Part shown: positions 34,670 through 47,200 of the stretch, piece after piece | How positions within the stretch are numbered: position 1 is the first letter of the stretch | Layout of the letters: every line of letters begins with the position of its first letter | Source: Chromera velia | Lineage: Eukaryota; Sar; Chromeraceae | Direction of reading: 5' to 3' | NCBI GenBank assembly: GCA_018398765.1 | Contig: JAHBMJ010005805.1 | Span: forward strand, 3,099-65,952 | Length of the DNA stretch: 62,854 nucleotides | Notes under the pieces: model-generated | What the model saw: the letters and a program-made list of their open reading frames with translations, nothing else | What the model was told of the DNA's origin: nothing | The model's database searches: none | Made by a program: the position numbers and the translations under genes

Positions 34670-36497
34670 AGGGAAGAGAGAAAGAGAGACAGAGGCCGAT
34701 TGACAATATGTGGGTGCGAGGACTCGAAACATAAGGGTGTCGAGGACCTGCATGGATTTTCTTCAGGAAGAGCGGGGGAGACGTGCGGGATCTAAAGTCA
34801 GTCGTGCAGCCTTGGATGCTTTCTCTCTGTCTGTGTCTCTCTGTGGTGGTGTCTGCAGAGAACAGTTAAGGGAACGCTCGACAAGACAAAGTTTCCCTGC
34901 ATCGAGGGCACAGGGTGCGTCAGTCTTTCTCTTTTCTTCCTTCATTCGCTCCCTTGTTTCGCTTCTTGCTTCCTTGCTTCACTCTCTTTTCCAGCAATTG
35001 GTTGGTCCTTCTCGGTGAACCCTTTTTCAGGGCACTGCGGGTTGTTTTCTCTCAATTGTTCTGTGATCTTTCTTTATTGTTGTTGTCAAAGAGAGGCCAT
35101 TGACAATTGAGAGAGTCATTGAGGAATGAATGAATCAGGAAATGTCCGTGAGACTAGAAGAGAAGGGTGTTTGTGTGCGTGTGGGCTCTTCATATGTCAC
35201 TGCGTGTGAGAGTACTTGTGTGTGCAGGTCCCGGGGGTTGGGGGGTGCTAAGAAGGGAGGCAGCTCTATGATCTTGGGGGGGAGGGGGAAGGACAAGGAG
35301 CGCGGAGAGAAGGATAAGGACAAGGACGGAAACAGCGGTGCGATGTGGGACTGGGGAGGTTGGTCTTTCGTTTGCCTTTTTCGCTGTCCTTCCTCCTTCT
35401 GTTCTGTCTGTCTGGCTTTTCGTCTGTTCGTTCACCTGTTTTCGGTTTTCTCCGTTCTCTTCTGTTCCATCACCCTCAAGTCGGCTTCCTTCAATCGTTT
35501 CGATCCTCTTGATACCTGTTTTCTGTCTGGTGGACTCCTAGGAGCAAGTGAGAGGGTTTCTGTTGGCTTGGGCTGCTGTCTTGTGTTTGAGGATACAAAA
35601 ACGCCCGCTGTTGCAGCCATTTCGTTTAGTTTTCTTCCATTGCATTTCAGGCTTCTCTCTCTCACCCCTTCTGTCTCTTGCTGCTCTAACCCCTGCCCTT
35701 TTCTCTTTCTCTGAATCTCCTTTTTTTTATCCATCCATTCATCCATCGGTCCATCCATCTATCCATGAATGTGTGCAGATGCCTCAACAGGGGCAGGGTC
35801 TGCGGTCTCTGCCGCTGGGGGTAAGAGCGGAAGAGGGGACACGAAGAGAGGAGGGGCGGGGGGTGACAAGGAGAAGGACAGGATTATCATCTTCGTCTTG
35901 GGAGGCGTCACTTTCGCAGAGATGAGATCGGCGTACGAAATATCGAACGCCCTCGGTGTGGAGGTTTTCATCGGTGAGTCTACAAATTCGGAGACAGGCA
36001 GGCAGACAGACAGACAGACAGACAGACAGACAGCCTCTTCCTAAGTGTCGGCTGCGTTTTTGGTCCAAGGCGTGGTATACTTCATTCAGTCTCTTTTGAC
36101 ACTAACAGGCGAGGCATCCAGCAGGAACAATGTGCGGCATTGAATCTCCTCTTAATGCCGTTTCATCCTCTGGAAAGGCTGTGGCACCCAAGGGCTGAAT
36201 CCTTGAGTGGGGTTTTGTGTGTTCGAATTGAAAAGCATGGTGAAGGAAGGTTTTTGTGCTGCCTCTTCTCTTCGCTCCCAATTTGTGTAGCAATCAGCAT
36301 GTGGTCGTCTCGGTCTTGGTCTCCTTTGTCACATTGGTGATTCTAATCGAATGATTTTGCGGCAACATCTTCAAAGGGAGTCGTGGATGGATGAGAGATT
36401 TACTGAGCGAGTGCCTGCAGGCGGAACCTCCGTGATGACTCCCAGGCATCTTCTCGAGGTTTGCAACCTCGCTGCAAGTGAGAGGGCTCTTGGATGA
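26287..36497 (+). CDS. SEC1: Sec1/Munc18 (SM) family protein, 700 aa, 27 exons
   Basis: SM proteins clamp syntaxin and drive SNARE-mediated vesicle fusion at the plasma membrane. The 27 exons are 26287-26329, 26418-26549, 26631-26728, 26947-27010, 27373-27465, 27744-27847, 28099-28174, 28464-28519, 28866-28903, 29114-29159, 29603-29647, 29964-30035, 30306-30388, 30971-31054, 31354-31447, 31880-31948, 32147-32230, 32447-32584, 32992-33024, 33303-33363, 33648-33679, 34042-34095, 34532-34597, 34859-34914, 35228-35337, 35779-35973 and 36421-36497. All phases agree (2103 nt). Diagnostic blocks in order are the N-terminal SLKEMCKR (residues 7-14); CCKVSDILEEGVT then DALYFLSP; LLIVDRSIDL (about 231-240) with HEYTYQ; DDLWVRFRHLHISEV; and C-terminal IIIFVLGGVTFAEMRSAYEI then TSVMTPRHLLE. 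It is most like the Sec1/STXBP1 branch. Two insertions are unusual: a Lys/Glu-rich stretch (about 266-317) before DDLW and a Gly/Lys-rich linker (about 574-640) before the last beta strands. Confidence 0.95.
28921..28938 (+). repeat. Poly-T tract in a SEC1 intron
   Basis: An 18-base T run lies just after the GTGAGT donor of exon 9. It is intronic and of no coding significance. Confidence 0.8.
32922..32922. other. Ambiguous base (N) in a C run
   Basis: A single N interrupts a C homopolymer in the intron between the SEC1-like exons ending 32584 and starting 32992. The flanking exons join correctly, so the N does not affect the gene model. Confidence 0.9.
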
Positions 36498-36649
36498 AGA
36501 ATATGGAGGAGAAACGATTCTCAAAGAAACGGTGATCTGGTTTTATGACTCCCCGCCTATGCATTTGCTTATTTAACAATGAATGAATACTATCAATTAA
36601 CTAATACATGAAAAGAATGTATAGTCATGATCATCATTGTTCATCATTT
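36498..36649. other. SEC1 3' flank
   Basis: GC content drops within 60 bp of the SEC1-like stop codon at 36495-36497. The 3' UTR should be here. No defined terminator signal was seen. Confidence 0.4.
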
Positions 36650-37063
36650 CTCCTAGCTACTACCATGGGCGACAAAAGTATTGTATATTTTTTTGTGGAG
36701 TTGGCGAAGATTCGTTTTTGAAGTCAACACTGGATCAAGCAGGCTAGAATAGAAGTAGATACAACATAAAGTATTACTTTAAAGTAATTGGCTTTATACG
36801 TGCTCAATTGGCAAAGCTAGATTGAATTATAAATTTATGTCTTACTTTTTATAGGCTTGGTCGATCGGTCACTTCAGAAAAAATAAGTTTAATTATATTT
36901 AAGACACATTCTCCCCACAACCCCTAATTAACACCTGATTGAAACCGTTATAGCTTACTAATTTAAGTGTATAAATGTTTACTTCTTGTCATATTTCATT
37001 GGCGCTAGAGAAGTTAAAAGATGAGTATACAAAACTTATGTCGCCCATGGTAGTAGCTAGGAG
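36650..37063. mobile_element. MITE with 25-bp terminal inverted repeats (414 bp)
   Basis: The left end starts CTCCTAGCTACTACCATGGG and the right end is its exact inverted copy, with the inverted identity running 25 bp including CGACA. The interior is AT-rich and non-coding. TTT lies on both outer flanks, a possible 3-bp target duplication, so the superfamily is uncertain (Harbinger-like or Tc1-like). Confidence 0.7.
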
Positions 37064-37840
37064 TTTCTAAAACCTATTAAAACCAGATAAAAATAAATAT
37101 TCTGCAAAATTAATTTATAAAGAAATTCAAATGGATGTGAATATCAGAATTCATATACATTGAACCCATATTTTTAATTCTATTAAATGTTTTTCAACGT
37201 ACCACATATTTTACTGTATTTTTGCATTAAAGTTTACCCAAGTTGAGCGAATTTAGAAGCAAATTTCAAGATTTTTATGTGATTCACTAATTTAATGATT
37301 GTAGTGTTAGAGATAGGTGTTAGTCGTTCAAGTGGGTATGTGGAGTAAAAAAAATGTAAAAGAGGATTAGCTAGGTATATCATGAGGATTGAAAAAAATA
37401 ATAGACCGTGACTGAAGTTGATCAAGTTACTGATAGTTACTAATAAAGTCTGACATTAATTTTATATTTACTCTCACTGGCACTTGATGTACAGTATCAT
37501 GTACTTAGCATTGTACTAGTATCTTAATGGTTTTTCCTTTAGTTAAAGAGATAACAGTTTACACAATTGCTTTAAATTGTTCAGTATGGTATGTAGTGTG
37601 GTTTAGTTTGGGGTTTACTGATGAACATTAGGCCTAATCGGACCGACAAGTACTTAAACACATTCATGATTCATCCTCATGTGAATGCCTTATCGGAATC
37701 ATATAATCGGATGTTTATTTGCACTAACTCGCGCAGCAGTACTTGAAAATCACATGCACAGAGAATTAATGTTTATTGATATGTGAATTTCCGTACTTTT
37801 CAGTCGGATTTACTCTCCGTCGGAGGACGTACAAACTTCA
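37064..37840. other. AT-rich intergenic DNA
   Basis: No open frame of note and no recognised repeat family. The composition matches the MITE next to it. Confidence 0.5.
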
Positions 37841-38298
37841 TTCTCGCCCGGCCGGGCTTCGCGCGCATTTAACAATCAACTATTAATTCACTTAATTATA
37901 TTTTTTTTTCTTAATTATAATTGCATATATATACTCACGCGCCTGCATGCCTGCCTGCATGCACCCACGGCCGGAAAGGCGCTATTACATGCATGCATGT
38001 AATATTTTTTAATATGCATGTATACGTAGATATATCGGCACAATGGAAGAGGTCTCTCTCGATCTCTATCCAGCTAAGCTGTCCCATCTGGGGATCGATC
38101 GGTGGATCAATCTCGTATGTATGAATGGCCCCAGCGTGAACGTGGGTTACTTGAGTATGTTGATGGGAAGCTTCTCATTGAATGCTGTACCGCACAAGGA
38201 AGCTGGAGAAACAGATATGTATATGACTAGCTTCTTTGCATGACCCGCCGACCTCAAACGATTTTCAGAGCTGTGTAATCTCATCAAACCGAAGAGAT
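37841..38298 (+). promoter_or_regulatory. Putative promoter of the giant gene with an 18-bp TGCATGCA palindrome
   Basis: A perfect 18-bp palindrome TTACATGCATGCATGTAA lies at 37985-38002, about 300 bp before the proposed start codon. TGCATGC and CTGCATGCAC occur at about 37946-37963 and a GCCCGGCCGGGC palindrome at about 37847-37858. A plus-strand open stretch of 66 codons (38043-38243) lies here but has no splice link to the gene. Confidence 0.45.
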
Positions 38299-41200
38299 AT
38301 GCACCTTTGGCCGTCCCTTTCCGGTGAGTGAAAGTTGTGAACAGCCATCTTCACGCAGAAGCACCGCATGGGGCGGAACATCTGTGGTTACATGCCGGTT
38401 TACAATTTCCATTCCCCCCCCACTCCCACGTGTCTGTGACGTGCAGGTACTGCCAGAGCAGTACCCGCAAGGCAGGCAGGCTACGCTGTCCCACGACAAC
38501 CGGGGGGCGGATCAAGGCAGACAGCATGGAACACTCCGGTGCAGCCCATGCCAGTGGAACAAATCAACCGAGCACGAAATTACCAATGGACTGATAACAT
38601 TGCTTCTTGGTTGCGGTCGCTGATTCCCTGGCTGGAGGGAGTAGACGAACGTGGAGAGCCTCCTCTCCGGGCCACCCAATTCCACAGGAAGCTTTTTGGC
38701 TTGGGAGGGGACGGCCAAATCGATGACGAGCACCGTCGCCAACTGTGGGGAATCTTCGAGGAATTTGACGCGGACAACCGCCAGCACCAGACACAGCAGT
38801 CAGTCAGCGAGCCCTGTCGTACTGCCTTTGCTTTGTGTTACATTGTCCCTGTGTCTCGCATCATTCTACCTTCTCGCCTCCTTGCGGGAAGAAACGACAT
38901 ATGCATTGCATAAAACCTGGATCTTCTTGCAGCGGCAGACCAAACCCCAACATCGACGTTGAGATCATCGGATTCGCGGCCGCAATGACGGAGTATCTTG
39001 AGGAGCTGAGCAAGGGAGAGTGGTTTGTGGGCAATGCCCTGGTTCTGTTCCCCGTCTTCGTCAAATTGGTCTCGTACAACGGCTACCTGAAGGGCAGTCA
39101 TGAAAACGGCCATTGCCAGCCTCTGGCATCTCTCCGACTCAATGAACGACGCGTTGGAGAAGCTGTGGAAGTCCCGAGACGACACGTTTGGTGTCAGGGT
39201 GGAGTTTGACGGCGAGTATATGATGCGCTTTTTGCAGGGCTTGCGCGGCCAGGCACGATGGAATGACATTACTGACTCCCTGAAGCAACTCGTCGAGCTG
39301 CAAATGAACGACTGGAACAATCCCGCGAGAAGGTACATCTACTACGGGCCGATGGGCAATGCAAAAACGCTCAGCTGGCTCAGTCTTCTGTGGCTCCTGA
39401 CTGTCGAGCGCGAAGACATCGTGATGGACTCGCTCCACAACTCAGGAGCCCACATTGCGGGATTCGTCAGCGCGGAGATGAAAGTGGCGGCCCCGAACGA
39501 GCTTGAGATTCTCCGAGAACAGCTCAAAGAGATCCCAAAGGCAGTGGCGCAGGGAATGCAGGCGTTCCTTCGCGTCAAGGGCGAGACGTGGAACCTCGGC
39601 CGATACCTTCCCGTCACAGTGCCGATTGCGCTTCTCGAGATCCTGCGCGAGGACATGGCCTCACCATACCAGCGCCCGGGAGGAAGGGTGACGGCGCTCG
39701 ACGCGTATCTCCAACACATGTCATTCATCCTGGAGTCCTTTGACGAGGCGCTCGGAGATGACTTCGCTTTGCTCTACAAACAGGGCTTCAAAACGATTTT
39801 TGCGCATTTCCGAGCGAATGAGGACAGCATCATCCGCGAGGGGAAAGTGATCTCCTTTGTGGAGGGCATGAAGCGGCTCAACGAGGTTCTCGGTGTCCAG
39901 CGGCAGGAGGATGAGAGCGGTGAGAGCGTTGAGGTCCTTCCCTTGCCCTACAGGGCGCAGTACCTCTGCTACGAGGCTGCACTCGCTGTCTTTGGCAGAG
40001 TGGAGGAGCTGAATTCAGTCTTGCTCCTCTTCCAGATCTAAATGCTCATCGGGAACTATTCCAAAGACACTGCGCAGCGAATATCCCAATACGTCCTGGA
40101 GGAAATGCGCGACAATCGTGAGTTTGCGTGGACATCTCAGTCCTTCCAACAAGCATGCTTGTCTGCTTGCCCATCTGACCACCATTCCAGCTATCTTTTT
40201 CGCAAAATCCATTCACAATCTACCTGTGCAGACCCCCGTCAACTTCCAAAATCGTCCATCCACGCCTCAATCCAACTTCCCATGCTTGATCTATGAAGCC
40301 GCGAATCCACTCAGTGTGACACCCACCTACCCATCGACCTCCTCATTCATCCACTCATCGTGGACCTTTCGTCTGTTCATGCGTACTGCCGGAAGAAAGC
40401 CAGAACGACAGAAATGGTGACACGAAGACATAGAGAGAAATTGGTGGCAGGCGGGGAGGTGAGGAGGCGGGTAGACAGCGAGTCGTTTAATATAATTGCA
40501 GACAAACAGGCACAATGAAAAATCTGCAGACAAAGTGAAAGATCGATAAATTGACTAGAGTGACAGGAGGAATAGCTGCCAGCGAGGCTGAAAAGAAGAC
40601 AGATAGGCAGGACAGGACGTATACGGGCACGAAGTTGGCCAAAGACACAATTACTTAAGAACTGTGTGCTAATCTGTCACCAGCGCCGTTTCCAGTTTAT
40701 CGCGTGTTGTTTGTGCATGCCTGCAGGTGCTGCCCTGTACCCCCTGCTCCTGCGGCTCACGTCGTCGCAGCTGCGGAACCTCGATCTGGACCTGGTGGAG
40801 TTGCCCGACGGCTTTCTGCGAGACTTCCTCTCGCTTGAGGGGGAACGGGTGCACAAGGCGCGCGACAAGCATGATTATATTGCATCCATTGCTCGGCTTC
40901 TGGCCGAAATTATCGCTGCGAGAGGCGGCACAGATGAAGCGAAAGCCCACGAGAACCTGGTGCGATCCTACTTGGCCTCAGTTCAGGGGCTCACCAAGGG
41001 CATTACCATGAACATCCCCGGAGTCACTCGGCAGACAAGGGTGATTACAGCGGCGACGGGGTCGATGGAGCTTGCAGCCTCGATCGGAATGCAGCTCCCG
41101 GAGCGCCTCGCAATCGACTGGGCTCCGGAGGACGAATTTCTCCGGATTTTGGAGGACGAGTTGAGGGACGTCTTTTCTCCGCTACAGGACCCTGCTGTCC

Positions 41201-44200
41201 TCGCGCCCGTAGCCAGCGCTTTGTGGGATATTGAGATCCCGCTCTGTAAGGCTTTCAACCGTGCAAAGGGGCGGAGAGTGCGGCACCCAAGCCACATGAG
41301 GCAGTACCAACTCGTGGCAACGGCCCTGGCGAATGGGCTGTGGAGAAGTAAGTACGCTGTCGTACGATCTGATGAGCAGGAGGTGGACTTCGGGGGGGGA
41401 CAGACGGAGGCGAGGGTGTCAGCAGATCTACGAGCACTCAGCACAATGCTGGGCTGGCTTCGTGCCCACCAGAGAGCCCAAGCAGCTGAGGAAGAGGGAG
41501 ATCCGGATGCAAATTGCACTTTCATTGTCACACTGAGTTTGGCTGCGCAAGCCTGCCAGGAGGTGCACCGGTTCGTGCCCCCGAGAGGGGGAAAGTACGA
41601 TTCATTTGCACTCCCAAGTGATATCCCTGTCCTTGGAGCGTTGATGCAGGAAGCGCTGGGGATGACCGAACAGCTTCTTGCCCTCTATGAACCTGCCATA
41701 TCAGTCCTCAGACGGCATTTCGAGGAGTTAACGCGTGAAGTTGACATGGCTGCAGCTACAGTGTTGGACAACTTCTCGAGGCAAGGCCCTGCTCAGCAGC
41801 TGTCAGACCATCAAATTGTGGATCTGCAGAGCCACGTCGAACCGACCGTTAAGGGTTGGAGGGATCTTGCGAACATTCCTTCTGCTCAGCTGCACGAGCA
41901 CATTGCTGAGCTGCACGAGCACCTTGATCGGACAGTCATTGCCCTGAAGGAAGAGCGGCGGGCGCTTTTTGAGCTTGGGGCAGTTGTGTCCTGGCTAAGG
42001 GGCCTGAGGTTCCGTAGCGCCCTCGGAGAAGACACTGAAGACGTCCAGGAAGTCGAAGGTAAGTGCGATCAGTCGTTTGCTTATACGCTTCGTTTTTAGG
42101 TGGTAGAAAGCTTCTCCGTCTCCAGGTATTTCATTTACAAAATCCACCCTATCTTTTGATTTTTCGATCCATCCTTCGATCTGCTTTGTTGCTCGTTTTC
42201 ACTTTCATCCATCTTCGTGCCCGCTTATCTGTTTACTGCTTACCTGTTCGTCTGCTGTTGCGCGTGCCGATTCGTCGATCAGTGCATTCGCGTATCTTTC
42301 CACCCCCCATCCACTCATGCACCACCCGAAAAACTACTCAGCCCATGCTTCTACCCGTCCGCCCGATCACTTATCAAGGGCCCAGCTCAAGGTTCATCCA
42401 TCAATTCATCCAGGCATCTATGTAGCTACACATCTCTTCGTAAGCATCTCCACTCATCCATCAATCGACCCAATTCTTTCTCTACATGTCTCACGCCAGT
42501 GCTTGGTCCATGCTCTGCTTTCTCCATTGTTGTTGCGTTTCTTGCTCTCTTCCTTCCCTTGCATCTGTCTAACCTACTCACCTGCTTGCGTCCCTTCTTC
42601 CTGACCTTCTTTCGACTTGTTCGTCCTTTTCTTTCTTCCTCTCCTGCACGCGTCCTTCTTCCTCCCCTCCTTCTGCCTTCTTTCTGTTCCTTTCCTCCCT
42701 TTTGCCCTTTCAAATTTCCTCTGGTCTAACATTACTTCACCCCTGCATGCGTTCTCTCGTTTTCTCAGCCATCTGTCCCTCTAGTCACTCCTTGATTTGC
42801 CTACCCATGGATGTGTTCGCGGATGAACGAGTCCTTTCATTCGCTATTTCATTCGCCAACAGACCAGACGGAACATTCAGCACATTTTGATTCATAGTTA
42901 CTACTTTGTGGAATCAGCCATTCATCCCGATTCGAGTGCACAACTGTTATTCCACAAGACGGTGTTTTGCTCGGCTTCTCTGCTATGTGCTTTTTTCATG
43001 CAGAAATCGCACCGGAGCACCTGACCCTGATCGACGTCAGAAAAGCTGTTCAGGATCGCAGGAAGCAGATCATGGGAGGCCCTCAACAGGGCAGAGAAGA
43101 TGACACTCTCAGAAAGCTCTGCTTCCTCGTTTCTCGGAACAGCGAGCTGTTCAAGAAGTACGTCAGGGAATACCTCCACGAAAACTCCATTCAGGTCGGC
43201 TTCCGTAGCAGCGCGAATCTTTACAGCACTCTGCAAAGAGCAACGAGAGCCGCTGTGCAAAACTTGGAGAGGTGGGTGATCTCAGACGATCTCACCCTTG
43301 ACCAGATTTCCCGAAGCGAAACAATGGCTGCCGCGCCCTTCCAGAACTTGAGAAGTCACCGAAAGCATCTGCTCCAGCAGTTCCGCACAGTGACGGATTT
43401 CTTTATCCGTTTTAGCCCTGCACTGACAACAGCAGGGACCCTGCCCACCGGAAGCCTCACGGTGGGCACTTTGCAGCGACTGCATCAAAACCCGGATCAT
43501 GCAATACAGAGCCGCAACCTCGAACATCACCTGAATCGTCTGAACCAAACGGTTGTTCTCCTCAACTTCCAGGAGCACCTGGAAAGCGCTGTTGAGGTTC
43601 TCGAGTCGCGCTGCCGTGTGGTTAGAGCGGAGGCGAGATTCGGGGCGCTATGCATGCTAGAGCAGCGCATTCGAGATACGAGAACGATCCGGCTGTCAGA
43701 GGTGGAGGGCCTCATTGATGAGCTGCGCGGGTACCTCCACGTGGGAGACCAGCGCCTGCATCCCCATCATCTCGCAGTTCTCGCAGCTGTGCACACAGCA
43801 CATCCCCTATCGTTTTCATCCAGTCGCAACCAGACTTCAACGGACAACTGGGGCTGCTGACGGCAGACCATCAGGGAAATGAGGTGAACCAGCAAATTCT
43901 CACAGAGCTGGCGGTGGCCAAGGAAAATCTCAGTGCACTTCTCGGGGAGAATTTTGGGGTTGGCCAGGGTCCCGCTGATTCTGTTCCTCTGGAGGCCGTT
44001 TTGGCCCGGCTCTTGGGAAGGAGCGGGTCTGAAGAAGACGCGAGAGAGTTCATCAACGTTCTGGAGAGTGCGGTCAGTCACCTTGAGGACCTCAAGAGGT
44101 GGTTTTCTGGGGATGGTGCCGCAGCCGGCGCCGACAAGATCGTGAAGAACGTGAGCAGGTACCTCCAGCAGGGTACTTTCCGGGGAAGCACAACGAGGGG

Positions 44201-47200
44201 CCTGGAGCTTTGGACGGACCCGGAGGGGAAACGAAGGCTGTCTTCGGAAAAGCTGCTGGAGGAAGTGAAGGGCGCAGTTCTCGTCAAAGACGAAGACAGG
44301 ATCGGGGAGGAAGAGAGGGCTGCGCTCATCCACTTCGTAAGGGCCTATGACCTCGCCGTCCGATGTTGCTCTCTCATCGTCAAGGCTGAGGAAGAGGGCC
44401 TGCCCCAGTACCAGGGACTTGAGTGTGCTCTGGGAGTGAGAGACGACACTTCACAGCCCTCCGATGCCCAGGCGGGCATCCGGATTGATGAACTGCAGAC
44501 TCACAAAAATTGGGTCGTGTTCGACAGGGCCTACTGGATGTTGCACCTGACGCACGTCCTTCGAGAGGGAATGGAAAGTTCAGCCCTCTGTCGTATGGTC
44601 CAGGAACGCGCGCAGAATTTGGGCATCGACCTCAGACCCTGGCAAGGAGACTCATACCTTCTTTCTCTGGATGGGACCCAGAGTGAGGTCAGAGTGTCTG
44701 CCGCCCTGCTGCCCACTGATGGCGAACCTGCCGGCAACAGTCAGAGTCAAAAAAGACTTGCCTTCTTGGACGACATCCAACGACTGAAGCTCATCCGCCA
44801 CATCGAGGAAGCCAACCTAGAGCCTTTGATTGCGCAGATGATTCTCTGCTTCCCAGATGCTGTGCAGCAGACCGATAAAGAGAGAGCCGATGACCGTGCA
44901 GAAGCCGAACGCCGGGAATATCGGTATCCCTGGTGTTTGCCGCGCATTTTTCGCATGGCTGCGGTGCTCCGCACGTTCTTGGAGGATCAGCTCAATACAT
45001 GGGCGGCACGAGCAGGAACGAGCGGTATCGAAGCTCTCCTCTGCTGCGTTGAGATAGTTCGAGGGTGTGATCGTGTTTTGGAGGAACAGGGACTTGTGAA
45101 GCCGTTCGACCAGCTAGTCGAGAATTGCCGTCTTCAGGAACCTGGGGCTGAACAACAAGCTGTCGTCATTAGCCCCCCTCAGGTCTACATGCAGATGACT
45201 TTTTTCATCGGCTTCGGCCTTCCTTCTCCGCAGCTTGCTTTATTTCGTTTCTTGTCGCTACCTCACCTCCGCGGTGGGCGGCTTCTCCTTCTAACAAACT
45301 CTCACAACTTACAGAAAAACACAGAAAAACTCAAACGAGGGGAGACAGCGAGGAGGCCCGAAAAAGAGGGAGGAAGGGAGGGAAAGACTATGGGATAGTG
45401 TGTGTGTGCGTGGGTGCGTGTGTGTGTGTGTCTTTGTTTCTCTGTCTCTGTCTCCATCTCTGCGTGGGTGCGTGTGTGTGTGTGTGTCTTTGTTTCTCTG
45501 TCTCTGTCTCCATCTCTCTGTTTCTCTCCATATCTATCTATCTATCTATCTATCTCCATCTGTCTATCTATATCTCTGTCTATCTATCTATTGCTTTTTC
45601 TTGCGCACATACACACACGTCCAAGAGCTTTTTAGTTGATCTGGCAAGACCACTCTCTGTTCCCTGACTTCTTTGCTGTCTGCAGGCTGGGGCCGAGGGT
45701 CCCGTCTTCACTGAGGCTATCCACCACGCATTTTGCAACGAAGAGTGCTTCGCCTACACCTTGCCCTGGCCTAACCAGGTGCTCTGGTGCAGCAATGACG
45801 TGTCCAAGAGCGTCATGCGCACTTTTCTGGAGCGAATTCGATGCCTCCCCCATGTTCCTTATGCCATTGTTGGCTTCGAAGCACTACGTGTCAGAGTGCG
45901 AGAGAACCTTCTGCGTTCGCTCGTGGACGTAGATGATGACACCCAGCTCCAACTGGGCAAATCGCTCGCCCTCGTCCAGACAAGAATCGGTGACGGCGAC
46001 CGATTCGACTTTCTCGTCCAGGAATCCTCTCGAGAGGTCCCTCGGGACATCTGCCAAAAGTTCGTTGTCGCACAGAGTCCGGCCGATCTGTTTGGAAACA
46101 TCACGGTGGTTGTCGGAAGAGCTCGGGATGGTAAGACCTCTCTGATCCAGCAGATGATTGCGGAGGAGCTGGCGGACTCATCATTGAAGTTCGCGCTCGC
46201 AGTCCACGAAGGATTCACTCCTGAAAAGGTCATGAAAGAGTACAGAGCGTGCTCCGATCGCCAAGACCGTCAAGACGAACCTGTGTCGTTCTTCTTCAAT
46301 GTGCTGGCCGACGCAGACGATGGTCCGGACGATGGTCAGAGGGCGGAGAGACGGGGTCAGCACCTTCACCGTCTTTCCCATTTCCTCTATCACATGCGCG
46401 TCCACGGTCTCTTGCTCGACACCGCCACCGGAGACACTCTCCTCCTGAACCCGTCTAGGAAGCACCACATCTTTGTGGAGCTGCCCGCCCTTGACGACTT
46501 GCCTACCGACGAACCGGGACGACCGCTCAGAGCGGAGGACCATCCGTACATCAAGTTTCTGCCCATCCTGTCGTATGCGCCCCACACATTTCGGGTCGCG
46601 TCGGTTGACGACTCCCCGTTTATCCTGTCGGAAGAGTCTCATCTGGTTGCTCTGTACCTGAGCATCAATTTCGCGGCTTTCAGAGAAGGTCTCCTTCCCG
46701 ACAGTACGAACGAGGATCGCAACCTTGCCTTCGAAGCAGGGCCCGTGCTCGAGCAGTTTTGGCAGAGCGATCTCTGCCGATCCTTGCCCCGGAGGCACGG
46801 GGTGAGGGCGGCGGTCATCAAGCTCCTGGCAGACCGCGTCAGGTTCCTTCAAAGGCTTGATGTCGCGTACACAGAAGCTTGCCGTCAGCCGCATGGAAGG
46901 GGAATCAGCAGAGAAGAAGCAAACGTTTTGTTCGGGGAGGGTGGCCTCAAGGACCATCTGCGTCGAATCTTTGAAAACTTCAAACGGGAGGCCGTCATGC
47001 TGTGTGACGGAAGTCTTCAAGGAGACTGGTCCGCAACCCGCTGCACATTCTCAGTACGTCCCGACACAGAGGGTCTTGACTGCTTCTCTGACTTGAGATT
47101 TCTCTCGCCCATGAGCCAAAACAGCGATGAGGGATGGGAGTTTGCGAATCGAGTCAAAGGGGTTCTGAGCGGGGAAGAAATCTCTAGAGACATGGGCATG

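Noticed and set aside
38043-38243. 66-codon plus-strand frame upstream of the giant gene
   Set aside because: No splice link to the gene, and it lies in the promoter-like region.
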